This document shows positions 46,936 through 59,300 of a stretch of DNA of 64,000 nucleotides, piece by piece. Below the pieces are notes generated by a model. The model saw nothing but the letters and a program-made list of their open reading frames with translations, searched no databases and had not been told where the DNA came from. A program made the position numbers and the translations under genes. Source of the DNA: Opisthorchis felineus (Eukaryota > Platyhelminthes > Trematoda > Opisthorchiida > Opisthorchiidae); NCBI GenBank assembly GCA_004794785.1, contig SJOL01007385.1, forward strand, positions 52,739 to 116,738. The letters run 5' to 3'. Within the stretch, counting starts at the first letter, position 1. Every line of letters begins with the position of its first letter.

Positions 46936-47911
46936 GTTAGTTTACTGACATAGCAGTTCCCGCTGCCAAATCATCTTTTCCGAAGTTCTTTTTCGCGGAG
47001 CGCTTAAGACCTTCCAAGTAGGTGAACCCAAAAAAACTCACAAAATCTGTGAACTGAACGCAGATCTTGAAGGTATTTCATATTTACTTGTGCTGACGAA
47101 CACGGGCTCAGCGTAAACTGGGCGCCCTGACTTGCTGGGAAATCATATTCAGGTGTTCGGTCAACCGGAACTTTGGAAAGCTAACCAAACTTGATTTTAA
47201 GAACGATCGAACTGATTAGTGGCTTTCGCCAGATTCCAGCCAACTAAATAGAAACCTGTAACCTTCAGCTATTTGAGTCGAAAAATCCTTTTTTCGGTGG
47301 TAAGTCACTAGCGTCGGTTGAACCGGCTGTTTGCTATTTCGCGAAAGCAAAATAAAAGATGCGTACCCTGCTGATACGTAATATAGAGGTTTCAAACACT
47401 ATTTAGTTCATTATAAACAACCACTTGTAAAGCAGGTGACCACTGATTTGGCCTCCGGGCATGACATTTTGGTTGAAACCAATTTTCTAGCTTTCGCCAC
47501 CAGTTGCAAGGACATAATTGGTGCAGGGCATCGTTGCTTGCCCTGATGATAAGCTCACGATTGAGGAATGTTCACGAACAGGGTGCCATTTTGAGTGGAA
47601 AGATCAACATCCGCCTCATGTACAACTAATTTACGCCGACCCTTATAGGCACATCCCTAATTTCCCTGAAACCGTAGTTTGAACGAAGGAATCTTTAACA
47701 TAAAGTAATAACATTTTATGGTATATATCGGAACTCATAAAATCTCCAAAGTTTTGTTGGAAGTTGTTTTACCGTACTCGAGGTCCACAATGGGCGCGGA
47801 ATTCATATTATAATGGCCGATGATGGCGTTGCGTATGGTCTCCGTGAAGACGGTTGGGAATTTTTCGGAAAAGCTGGTTTCCTTACGTCTTTTCTTCTGT
47901 ACTGCATTTAG

Positions 47912-48063
47912 AAATACTCTCAAGACTACACGAACAATAACTATGCCTTTTATGCACGTGCAAAATAAAAATGGAGCAGCCATTTGCCACGTGTATGGGA
48001 GAAGGTCTTCTATCGTTGCGGCAGGCGTCCCGCCAAACACAGCCAAAGAATTCGCCACAGCCC
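47912..48063 (+). CDS. Candidate exon, unidentified plus-strand gene
   Basis: Strong signals on both sides: acceptor CTTTTCTTCTGTACTGCATTTAG before 47912 and donor C|GTAAGT after 48063. 152 bases with one leading and one trailing base around 50 codons (NTLKTTRTITMPFMHVQNKN, ICHVYGRRSSIVAAGVPPNT). No domain recognised; phases do not join directly to the neighbouring candidates, so other exons are missing. Confidence 0.4.
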
Positions 48064-49699
48064 GTAAGTTTTTGTTTTTATTATGATGGTCAGCGGGCGC
48101 TATATTGGGCGCACGGCAAGGTATACCGACCCGTTGATAGCGCCATTGAATAACTTAGTGAGTTTATGGACAAAACAAGTAGACAGCACTATAGGGTGGC
48201 CAGTCATTCTAATTTCTGGCACAAATTAGACTAATTAGGATGGTCTTGTGGGTGCATGCGGCACGCTCGTCCGGGAAATGCTACGGATATGATGAACTAC
48301 GGGCAAGCCATCTGGCTGGGTATGGTAGACGCCGTACAGTCATCGCGACGTCGAACCTGGGTCCGTGGACAGCCTCGTATATGAACACCTTGAGGATTCA
48401 GTTGGGGTGCTCATGGTAGCTAGGATTGACCAAGGAATCGTGACAAATCAGGACCAGCACAGATCAAGAATAATCTTGGGTCCATAGAGGACGCACGGTG
48501 GTTTATTTCTGTCATTCAAGCGAAGCAATCAGAAGACCGTTTCTACACTGCTGATCCGAAGTGAAAGTGTCAAAATGTCTGCTGAAGTGCACTATGGTAT
48601 GAGCTAGATTGAGGCCCGAAATAACAGGAAGCCAAAAGTGGTCACAATTCTTAACTATTGCAGTGAGGCGACACTGCACAATTTCAAAAATGGTAATTGA
48701 CATTCAGGTGCAGATTAACGGTATGCGCTTGATGCGAACGGGTGTGGGCATATGTGATAATGAGGGACGTGCATTGGCTAAATTGTTCGCAACAAAGGTT
48801 GCTCGTAGCGGGCAGGGACATGAGATCTGATAAAAACTTGCGATGTCTGGTGGTGTTGCGTATTCGTACGATGATGTGATCTCATAATGCTGCATTCATA
48901 TTCTAAAAAAAGCTTGGGTGCTTTGCAAAATTAGTTACCTGTAAGGCGTCATACCTGGCTTATTTAGTGAATCGTCGCTAGCATTTTTTCCTCTGATATC
49001 AATGGATTTTTGGATTAGTAGGAGGATTGCCCATGATATATGCTAGAAGCAGGGCAAGCTCAGGCAGGCAGCAGAGACGTCCCACAAAAGTTTCTTTTAT
49101 TTGAGTTTTCTCATTTCTCCATAGCAGAAGCCGGGATATGAGGTTGAGCACACAGTATGAGTGTCCTTCGGGAGAGGGCATGCAGTTAAAGTGAGGGTTG
49201 TTAACCGCTCGCATCGTCGAAGGCAGGAGGTGATGAAGGGGTGGACATGGTGCGGAAATGTGGAGATCTCTACAAAATCTTCCGTACACAAAGCGGTGTC
49301 CGTCAGCGGTGCCCACTCTCTCCATTCCCATTTCACTTGTGATCGATGAGATAATGGGACGAACATTTAAATGTCTTCTGAACCCCGGCGTTCAAATACC
49401 TTCTGACAAAAACCTTGTGATCTGGAACATGCAGATGAAATAATTCTCATCTTCATACAGGAGGAAAAGGCGCAGGTTGTTTTGAATGACCTGACCGAAG
49501 TTATGCCGTTCTTTTTTATGCACTTCACATCCTCAAACTGTAAGGTAATGCTCCGGGACATTTAGTCACTGAAAACGTCACTTACAGTTTAGGAAGAGGC
49601 ACACAAATTTGTGGAGTTTTCTGTGCACATTTAGAATTGTAATCGTTCTGACTCTAGTGTGATAGATGAAATCATCCTCGGGTCGCGTTTGCTGATTTG
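48064..49699. other. Unassigned stretch
   Basis: A plus frame at 48710-48830, preceded by TTGACATTCAG, reads VQINGMRLMRTGVGICDNEG, RALAKLFATK and could be an exon or transposon scrap. Nothing else is recognisable. Confidence 0.3.
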
Positions 49700-50178
49700 A
49701 CACCTATGGCGTCAAAGCGGTATATCTATGAATTTCAAGGGTTGTGTGTACCAGGCTACAGTGTGTGCTGTTTTGTTGTATGGCTGTAAGACTTGGCCTA
49801 TTTGATCATTGGAACTAGGACGTCTTTGGTATCTCAGAAAAATAGCCTGTGTAGGTTGGTGTCGGCGAATCCGTGACGAGAAATTTAGGAAGCGATTTTA
49901 TGGTTGCGCAACGGGTGCTTCCATTGACGAATATGTCCAGCACCAGAAGGTGCATTGTTTATGCCAAAAAGGTTAATCAGGTAAGACATTTGTAGATAGG
50001 TATGCAAGGCTCATCGAAAGGATAGATTATGGAGAGTCAAGCCCAGTCGACCACTCAGAGGACAAAAACGGAACTAGTGAAATTAGGTTGGTGTATGTTA
50101 CCTGAATGTGGGTTGTATGATATTTGTTCGATACAGTAAACATTGCAGTCCCCAGCTAGATCATCATCATTATCGCAT
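49700..50178 (+). mobile_element. RTE LINE 3' end fragment
   Basis: The plus strand reads GCVYQATVCAVLLYGCKTWPI (49745-49805), then GWCRRIRDEKFRKRFYGCATGASIDEYVQHQKV (49855-49955). This is the RTE C-terminal pattern in a different variant from the minus copies. It ends at ATCATCATCATTATC (50161-50175), the RTE-type tail. Confidence 0.78.
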
Positions 50179-51009
50179 CAGATGTGACCGTCTTTGTGGC
50201 TTGTCTATTCGGATATTGCAGACATGATTGTGGAAATGAATATCGGTTGCAATACTTCGGCACGAACGATGATTTGGATGAGGCCCAAACCTATACGACA
50301 GACACAGAACAGAGCATGAAAATAGCCTGAAAAAACAAGCAGCTTTTAACATGTGCGTCTGAGATGTGGAGGCTTTTTTGTATATAACTGGATGGTGACA
50401 TCCACAACCGCAGGCACGTAAGCTGATTGGCTTCCCAGAAAGGAGCCTCTAAGTTGTGAGATCGCTGCTGCGATTTAGTATAGGGTAGTTAAAAGTTTTG
50501 ATGATGAAAACGAAGAGGTCCATTCTACTAGGCTGCATGGTATCTGCATCTTGAAGCAGAAGTGGAGTGAAGTTGAGACGTAAGGCTCTAAATGAGCAGA
50601 TTTGACACCATGTACCCGCCCACTCACTAGTTCTTCGCTACAGCTGCATCCATGGGTGCACGTTTTAGGACGCGTATGGCTCTTGGATCCTGGGGATCAC
50701 CTATACCACTTGGTCTTAAGACTGACTAGTATACACACCTCTTTAGCTTTAATTTCGCTGCGTCCAATAATGCATATGGTTGCCAAATCCCGTTGTCCAA
50801 TCACCGATGTACACGCGGCTCTCTCATTATTGCCGATGGGCCTAACTGAGCAAGCAGTGAGTGTACCTTCATAACAGTAAGACCCCAGTTCAGCGTGGAT
50901 ACCGATCGATAATTTTGGACAACGAGATTTATCGGGCACATAGACACCGGCCCAGTAGTCACGATAAATAGCAACGGTAGGCGACACTGAGTATAATTAT
51001 GAGCACAAC

Positions 51010-51280
51010 GGGCCGCCATCGGTTGACAGATTAGGCCATCACTCACAGTTAAGGCCTCATGTTCATCGGTTTGCATAGATGCTGGCCTGGTGTTCAGTAA
51101 AGGTGGCAAATATAAGTGACACCACTTACAGTTATGAATATGAAGGGCCGTCGTTGACCATTAGATTAGGTTACTGCGCATACCTAAGGCCGCACATGGG
51201 CCTAGCAGTGGCGATAAGTGGACAAGTTGAGCGGTAGTGCTTGCTCTGATCGTGATGACCGGCATTGACTGGCCTTATTT
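51010..51280. repeat. Imperfect tandem repeat, period about 135
   Basis: GGGCCGCCATCGGTTGACAG at 51010 and GGGCCGTCGTTGACCATTAG at 51145 begin two similar blocks. Both contain AGATTAGG, then TTAAGGCC or CTAAGGCC and a CATG. Only two units are seen. Confidence 0.4.
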
Positions 51281-53149
51281 TTCGCCAGTGTATTTGGGCT
51301 TGATGACAAACTCTAAATAAAGTACGCAATTATTTCCAATGGGGAAGATTTCTGTTGTGTTGCTAATTGACATGCAGTTATTTCATAACGTTGCGCTATC
51401 TACCGACCATCAGAGAGCGGAGTTCATCTACACAGATGCATTCTATCATCAGTACTGCACAATATATCACATTCCCTTTCATCATTATATCGAACGCTAG
51501 GCAAGCTTTCCAAAAACTATATTTTGTCGAAGTTCGCTGAACCAATTCGTCTAATTTTGCGTTTGGGGTTTTTGTACACATGCAAACGATATTCCACTGT
51601 TTTTCCGTGTGGAATTTGCAACAGGTATTTTGTGGATGATATCTCGCTTGTAAAGGACAACGCAGAATGCCACAATAAGCTAGTCTGATTTCATGCTTCA
51701 TCTCGTAAACCGGCAACGAAATGCAAGTTAGTAGCGGTCGATGGCCTTGACATTTCGCGCACTTGAACAAAATGCTATGAGCAACATATTACCGAAACGT
51801 GCAAGCAAGTTAGATCCACTCTCGTAAAAGTGGCAACTTCGAAAACCCCTTAGTTTTGTCTAAACTAATTTGGGTTTAGTTCTAATGAGCGGCCTAATTT
51901 ACATATCCGAGCCTACGGTAGTTTGATAAAAATCCGCACCCAATTTGGTCCCTGGTCACTCACCTCTCACTCATTACTGCTGCAGTCTCTTTTCTGCATT
52001 CATCAACAAACTTTTAATAAACACAGTTCAGCCTCGAAAAGGAGACCAAGGAGGCCAAATTATTATATCGCATTTAAAAATAATTTTGGATACTCTTACC
52101 AACTTCGTTACCGTTTAATGCCATTCCACACTGTTTTACTGCGCCAATACCACAATTATTTAGTCAAAAGGCGCAGCATTGTTTTTGATTTCGTTGCGTG
52201 ATGTTTTTCACTTTACTTATATCCTCGCCGATGGAGCATTGCTCTCTTTTCCCGGGATTGTTGAGTAATTCAGAAAAAATGTGGGCAACTTGTATGGGCT
52301 CTCTTTTGTCCTCCGGGGTTGATATGCACATACACATCTAGTTGTACTGTAGGTCACGTTCAAGTCCTCTGCATTCATTTTGTCTCGCTCTTCCCTCAAT
52401 GTGAAGAAATGGTCGTGATAACCCAACTTTTCGGAAGCTATCCTTTCCACAGGGGCAAAGAGTAGGTTTTTCCTCAACGTTGGCGGAATGAAAATTGAAT
52501 TTAGGAAATTTGCCTACCTTGCCGATGAAATACGAGGCAGACACCTCCCTTGTTGTGCAGTTTAACCACGTAAATGTTTGCCAACTGATTGGTAAACTTT
52601 CAAAAAACATTCCGTTAACGGTCAAGAAACTTAAGGAACTGTACACCGTGCTTCTATACAGCGCGGATTCGGATACTATAAAAACGAATGTCAAAGCCAA
52701 TTATAGAAAAAAAATTTAAAGTTATATCTTGAACGCGCATAACTAAGCAATCATTTGGTCATGCAAGAAAAGCCGTGTAGACTGTCTGTTACAGGTAATA
52801 ACATCCAAGGAATAGTGTTAAGATGAGAATTGTGCAACCCCTGGATGGTATATTTCCACGCATATGCTTACCTGGTACGCAGCCGTTAGGTGCGCTCAGA
52901 CTCCTCTCATGGTAACTTGGGCTTAAAACACCGAATAAGAGTAAAATACTCGTCCATTTGGGAGCTGAATAGTTGTATACATTTCAGTTAGAACTTGATG
53001 GCTTTTGCATGCAGGTGAAAAGGGTCAGTATAACTTATCTTTTGCAGGTTACTTCAAACTAAACACAACACCAAAACACCACTCTGCGTGCCTATATCGG
53101 TTTGCACTAGATCTCTTGAACTTTAATATCATATGTTAGCAAACCCAAC
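51281..53149. other. Unassigned stretch with coding-like frames
   Basis: Plus frame 51986-52115, after the acceptor ATTACTGCTGCAG, reads LFSAFINKLLINTVQPRKGD, GGQIIISHLKIILDTL; the competing frame is also open. Plus frame 52495-52716 reads SLVVQFNHVNVCQLIGKLSK, KLKELYTVLLYSADSD, but minus frames here are open too. Donors are weak, so I leave these uncalled. Confidence 0.3.
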
Positions 53150-54475
53150 CCTTGGCCGCTAGTCTACTAAGTACAAACCCTCCCTATACTATCTCATATA
53201 ATCACTTGTTGTCATCACCCTAAGCGTGATGGACGTCAATTGTTTCGTTCCATGTATAGTAATGCACATTATCTCATCTGATATCTCCACAAACTCACCA
53301 TGTTTTGCCAATCTCATTCCATTCCGTCAACTTCCCAAGCTTTGAACTTCGGCAATATCAGGCATAAACGACCTAGTTGGCTGCAATTTACTTCACCCGG
53401 CCTATGGTCCACGTCCTCAGGATCCTCAACCGGAGCAAAAAACCTGCGATCTTATATAGGCTTCGTTCTACCTTTGCTTCTTTGGCCAGCCCGAAAAAAA
53501 TCCCGCTGCTCAAAGAATCGCACATCCCAGCCGAACGACCTTAGATGTGACGCCCGTTACGGGGCTGTCCAAAAACCGCAGTGTGTCAGGCCAATGATGG
53601 CGCGGCACTGCCATACCCAGTTTGACAGCACACCCGCAACTATTCCGTTCCTACTCTCGGCTGTAACTTCTCGCCCACTCGCTCCATTAACTGCAAATAC
53701 GAACAAGCTCCTCACCTGGCCCCTGCTGCCTCCATGACATGTTCGTTCCAATCTGCGAAAATTTTCGTTCAAATTTAACCATTTCTGTGCGTCTGCGCTT
53801 CCCGCCAAATTAAACAATTTTCTATACAGTTCGCGTTCCGACTCGTGTGTTGCCACCATCTCACTCTTTCAAGGAACTATAATGCCTGACCCCACAACAG
53901 GGACACCAGTGAGTCTCTACAGTTTCACTGTACGCCATGTTTCTGAGATTCCTGTTACCACTATCCGCTTTGCTAATCCCCTCACTTACGCTTTTTGTGA
54001 CCCTGGTCATGAGCCCAACAGTCCAAGACCACGAGGCCTCGGCGGTGGTTTTAGGTTTTCAACTTGACCGGATGGATGACGCCAACTCTGCTGCTTCACC
54101 AGATATGATACTTTGGCTCCTCATTTTCAACGGTTTACACTTTTCTTGTCCTGTGTCAGGCAGGAAGCCTCTTGTTTTGCTCTCCCTCGCTTTGTTTTAT
54201 TGCCCGCCACCATCAAATCCTAGCGATCCGATCTTGCTCTAAATTCTCTCCAAAAAACGCATGGTGACTGTGCTTCCCTGCCCGTGCCGGTTTAGTGGTG
54301 ACCACATCTATATTGGATAATTGCTACCGCCTATGACACTGTCCCTTCCCAAACCCCCCCTTGTATTCACAATCCCCGCCAGTCAGGTTTTTATTCTGAC
54401 TATAACCTTATGATCATGCCTAACGGCATGCCACCCACAAGTTGGGAGTAAACATTATCATTATCATTAGCAAAC
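53150..54475 (+). mobile_element. LINE 3' region, 5'-truncated copy
   Basis: Collinear with 61150-62426: shares GGGGCTGTCCAAAAACCG, CACTGCCATACCCAG, ACCAGTGAGTCTAC and a shared 3' end (CTTATGATCATGCCTAACGG, CATGCCACCCACAAGTTGGG, TAAACATTATC). It ends in (ATT/ATC)n. No RT is present. It is probably the 3' UTR of the CR1-like LINE whose RT lies at 58 kb. Confidence 0.78.
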
Positions 54476-54589
54476 TTGAGTGGGCTCTTACGAATCTTCG
54501 AGGAAGCTACGCAAACTGCAAGTTCAGATAAAGTCGGCGTGCTCCGTTCCTAACTGCGACAATCGCCAGAGTTGCTTTCACTTTTGCAG

Positions 54590-54707
54590 GGTGAAAGCTG
54601 GCCATATAGCTTTATCCAGTTTTCTACTTGCCATGAATCTGCGGTTTGCAAGTTATTCCAAAGAACTTTTGGCACACGGTAGCCACAAGACCAAATTCGG
54701 ACATGAG
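54590..54707 (+). CDS. Candidate exon, unidentified plus-strand gene
   Basis: Acceptor GCTTTCACTTTTGCAG before 54590; donor CATGAG|GTAGGG. One leading base then 39 codons: VKAGHIALSSFLLAMNLRFA, SYSKELLAHGSHKTKFGHE. Starts 115 bases after the LINE tail. Ends in phase 0, compatible with the phase-0 exon at 62815. No family recognised. Confidence 0.4.
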
Positions 54708-56581
54708 GTAGGGGTAACCGTTATTCACAGTTAGTTCTGAACACGGTTTTCGTTAACAGATTGCGGAAACCAAAGAGGTAATCTAATACTTAACACTACG
54801 TTTGCTGAAGATAAAACGTTTCCGGGTATGCTGCTCTCAAAGTAGAGGGGATCGCTGAGAACAGTTACAATCAGAAAGTAGAGGGGCAGAAAAGTGAAGC
54901 GTAACGAAAACCAGTCAAGCGTGAAAATTCGAAAATTCCAGAATCATGTACACATTTGCATTAGGAAAGTATTAAAGACTATTTATGTTCCTGACGGGCT
55001 CCAGGTGTTGAAGTGTGGTCAGCTGGCAAAAGTGATCTATTCTCGAATGACCACGTACAACGTAGTGAACTAATTTATATCTCGAGTGCAAACTCTGTGA
55101 ACCAGAGCCCGACTGTTTTACTGAAATGCATTCATTTTTCTTCATTATCTTGAAAACGAAGCTCTAACTCTGATGGCCAACTACCATTAACCAATTATTT
55201 TGAGAGATGATAGCCCTTTGACACAGTCGTTAACAACGTACGGCATAAGGCAAATGAGGCAGTTGTTAGACGCATCCGGAAAATATTCAAGACTTTTCCA
55301 AATTTCTTCCAGTTAAATAAAAGCAATGAGCCATGGTAGACTTCTGAAATAACCCAGAACGTCCGTTTTCTTGATTGAATGGGCTAATTGAGGGCCAAGC
55401 ATCGAGACTGCTACAAGCGCTAGCGGTAGGGTGAATTTTGATGACCGATCGCGTTTCCAGAAAAGCTCCATTATCCACAGACCCACCAATTTTCTCGGTT
55501 ATTCTTTGCAACTCCAATGGGTAAGAAAACGTTGTGATGTATAAAACATTTCCTGAGTAATCATAATGGATACATGTTTCAAGTACCCGATTCAAAAAGT
55601 GGAGTGTAATGTTTACGTTGTTTATGAGTTTATAACAGCCAGCGGGAGGCAGCATGGACTGGTGGACTTGAATAATGGATTGATGAAATTAAATGCTTGG
55701 ACGCCCAAGACGATGACCTCACCCAACAGCGGGTTCACGACTCATACCATGCGTAACCTCGTGTACGTACTGTGTAACACACTTTGTACGCAAATTTGAA
55801 ACAATACACAATCAAGTAACAAGCAAGCACATCTTTGGCGCTTTTACGCGGTTTGACGTGGAGCAAAAAACAAAAAATTTCATCCCAAAACCCTACATAT
55901 CGAGTTTCACATAGTGACCTAGAGCCTAAGATTGCTTGATGGTTGGTGAGTGGGGCTGCAAACAGAAAGATCCACGGCTTGAGCATAGCACCGAAGATTT
56001 GTCCTCGCCTCCCTAAAGCTGGACAGCCTATGGATACCCCGGCTGTTGTGTCTTTAGGATGGGAGGGCACATACGCGTCAAAAGGGAGTCACAGCAAAAC
56101 TGGTGCGGACGTTTAGTGCTGCAAAATATTAAGACCTATAGGGTTCATGAAACGAATGACCGAATCGAAGCTTTCCCTTTCTTTGGAACATTCTAGGTGA
56201 AATATGGATCAAGCTACGCCTGCTCTGCGCTGCTCCTTGTTGGAGCGATTTCGGCTTCATCCGAGGGTTCCTCGGATGTTCTTTCAGGTTCATGTACGCA
56301 GAGTGCACGGCAGGTTGGCTTAGGTTTCAAAATTCAGCATGCATAAAATACGTACCAATGTAAGGGTGAGAAAACTACGTCGTTTTGAACCAGGTGGTCG
56401 ACAGTCCGGATTTCAGTTTATAAAGAAACATACAGTTGGAGCATGAGCGTTGAAATTATCAAGTCAGCAAACACACAGGTACGTACAAGGGTTCTTTGAA
56501 AGCGTAGAACTACCAACTCTACTGACCTATCTGGTGACTAAAAGGCCTCGTGCTTTTTGCTTTTGGTTTTAACATAAGCAG
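54708..56581. other. Unassigned stretch
   Basis: A 60-base plus segment at 55460-55520, bounded by CGTTTCCAG and GG|GTAAGA, could be a small exon (APLSTDPPIFSVILCNSNG). The overlapping minus frame 55655-55287 is open for 122 codons. Strand cannot be decided by eye. Confidence 0.3.
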
Positions 56582-56765
56582 TGCCAAAATGCTAGTACGC
56601 CAACTTACTTTGTTTGGCTCAAAAGGCTTGTTGCTGTTTGGCGGTCACCCGGTGGTTTGTGATTGCGCACAAGCTTGTCCACGTGATATTCCAGTGAATG
56701 CTGGATTGCTGTATATTGGAGGTCTACCAAATGAACCTAAAAGACGAGCCACGATATTTATTCAG
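56582..56765 (+). CDS. Candidate exon, LamG-like wording, GC donor
   Basis: Acceptor TTGGTTTTAACATAAGCAG before 56582. One leading base then 61 codons: LVRQLTLFGSKGLLLFGG, VVCDCAQACPRDIPVNAGLLYIGGLPNEPKRR. GLLYIGGLP is typical of laminin-G modules, where a strand precedes a Cys-rich edge, so an extracellular LamG protein is possible but unproven. The only plausible donor is TTCAG|GCAAGG, a GC-AG type; otherwise the frame stops at TAA 56787-56789. Confidence 0.33.
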
Positions 56766-57949
56766 GCAAGGAATAAATGCAATACATAAGGATACAAGAT
56801 ATTGCCAAAAGTGCCGACCGACAGATTTCTCACTGAGGTAAAACGGAGAACCCGCGAAAAACATGACGGTGGCGATTGCGGCGTACAGCGAGCTATATGC
56901 AGGGATTTATCACATTCCGAGCACTTTATAATACTAGTGCCTGGAAGGGACTACCAACAGACCCCAAACAACTTGGAAATCTTCGCAGAAGAGAAGCATA
57001 TTCAGCGCTGCGAAACCAGATTAAATGCATCCAAGGATCCTGAAGAAAGCCTTGGTTAACTTGGGTCAACTTTTCCACGCAGTGTTTCGTCATTTGCTTA
57101 ACAAAGGTAGCCTTCCTTCGTCCTAAAATTAAGCATCTATTACATCAAACTACGAAGCCTGCAATTACTTACCCCTAGGGTATTATAGAACCTTTAGCCA
57201 ACTATTGTAAGATAATGAGGCATATTCTACGGCGGACCATTCCGAAGCCCCTCAGCGCCAACAATTTGATAACTTTGTTGCTGTTCTTGAGCTAGATTTA
57301 TGCTAGTGAGCATGGACGGCCCAAAACAAGTTAAAGAAGGAAAACCCATTTTGGACGCCATATTCTTACGTTATGAAAAGATTCAGCACGTCTAAATGCT
57401 ATCACACAGAGCCTACTATATTCAAAAATGGTTTAACGGTAGGTTCATAAAATATAGGTTAATCCAACCTTCCGCCGCAGGGGACTCCACTGGGATTCCT
57501 CCGAGGACCGCTTCACTTCCTGATGTAAACCAGCAATTTTCCCAATGAAATTTTAAGTTCCCTTCTGTTTTAACGAACGACCTGAGAACTAGTGGTTCCA
57601 AAACTGAGCAGCTCAGATGTATATTGATAGAGCAATACTGTAGATAGGTGGCCAACGCCCTCATATAACAACAAAACTGTATCCACAGCTAACTGAGAGG
57701 TTGGCATAGAGGCCTTTGTCCCTCGCAGAAAGAACAAGCAACAACAAGAAAGGACTAACGATTTGGTCTCTCATTGAGTATTTTCCTTTAGCATTATCGT
57801 GAAAAATCGGCCCAAAAAGCGTTTATTATTTTTTGAACGACTTAGCGCCGTAACCTCACATTACACACACGGACCTTGAAACCGTGTGAAGGATATTACG
57901 GGCTGCTTTTCCCGATGCCGAGCTAATCTGTACACTCGGTTCAAGATAC

Positions 57950-59300
57950 ATGCAACCTGAATTCAGACTCTTCTATAAAGCCACCGTCATCCTTAATCTC
58001 TTCAACATCTCCCTTATCACTGGCACAGCTCAAAGTCAGTGGAAGCACTCCAACATCGTACCACACTAAAAGTCAGGTCCACGAACTATTCCAGCTAGCT
58101 ATACCATACCTGCTTGCCCGCCCGTACCCTAGAACGCCTTATCAACGTCCCCATCATGGATTACCTGCTCACCACCAAGACACTTAACGATCAGCAGTAT
58201 GGGTTTATGGCACGGCGGTCAGCTAACACATGTCAGGTTGATTTCTTTAATCATACTTCGTCCGCCCATGATGCCGGGCTGAGTAATATTCTTATGTATC
58301 TTGATATTCGCAAGGCGTTTGACCAAGTCCCTTACGGTGCGCTCCTCAACAAATTACGATCTACGGGGTTTGGTGGCCTGCTACTGCGATGGTTCACTCC
58401 TTACCTCACTGGGAGGACGCAGGTCACCAAGATCGGGGATCTCTCCTCATCACCCCTTCCCATCACCAGAATAGCGTGCTTGGCCCCCTACTGTTCTAAC
58501 TATATATTAATAGTGTCACTGAATCGATCACCCATGGATCCCCATTTCTGTTCGCTGACGATATTAAGTTAGCCTACACGTTTAAGGCCAGTGACTCTGT
58601 TTCCACTCTTGCAAACATTCAGTCTGATCTGAATTCTTTATCCCTCTGGTCCCCTAACTCCTGTCTTTCTGTCGCCGTTCCAAAATGCCAAGTCCTCTCA
58701 CATCGATTCCAGATTCCTCCTGGGATGCTCATTCTTAATGGACTCTCGATTCCTACTCTCCCCGAAGTAAGAGACCTAGGTCTTAGGTATTCCTGTGCGT
58801 TTAGTTTTTCCCAACATGCATGTTACAGAGTGGCTAAGGCCCGCAAGCTCTGTGCCTTCATTCGCCGATCCTTCCACAATAAATCATGTTTGACTGCCTT
58901 CTTTAAGCAGTTTGTAAGACCCATTCTTGAATCCAGCCCTGAATTCGCCTCACAATATTCGCAGGCATGCCGGACTGCTGTGGAAAATGTGCAGCGCTCG
59001 TGTACCAAGTCCTTGTTTCCTGCGTCATCCACGCTGCCGTATCGTATTCGCTGTTTGTCACTTGGGCTGGATCCTTTATGGCTGAGGCGCATTAGGTTGA
59101 ATCTAGGTCTTCTGCATCGCCTAATCTACCGTCCTAAATTTTCTTCCTGCCCTCCCTACAATATGCGCAACTCTGGATTTCTGCTCCCACTGTCGACCTG
59201 TCGAACTGTCTTTAGACAAAACTTTTTCCTTTGCCTGTATTCTAAACTATGAGACAAGCTCCCCTCCCATATCCTTACTAGATCATCTCATGTAGGCTTT
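57950..59300 (+). mobile_element. CR1-like LINE reverse transcriptase, broken
   Basis: RT start near 57985 (LFNISLITGTAQSQWKHSNIVP), then QQYGFMARRSANT (58195-58235), MYLDIRKAFDQVPYGALLNK (58293-58350), RWFTPYLTGRTQVT, and after a frameshift the catalytic FADD (58551-58562). The thumb and C-terminus run from 58725 to 59250 (VRDLGLRYSCAFSFSQH, LCAFIRRSF, QFVRPILESSPEFASQYSQ). It has one stop and at least two frameshifts. It is 5'-truncated, with no endonuclease. Order and wording are CR1/Jockey-like, different from the RTE copies. Confidence 0.88.

Noticed and set aside
58823..59092. Minus frame of 89 codons
   Set aside because: Antisense shadow of the CR1-like RT thumb.
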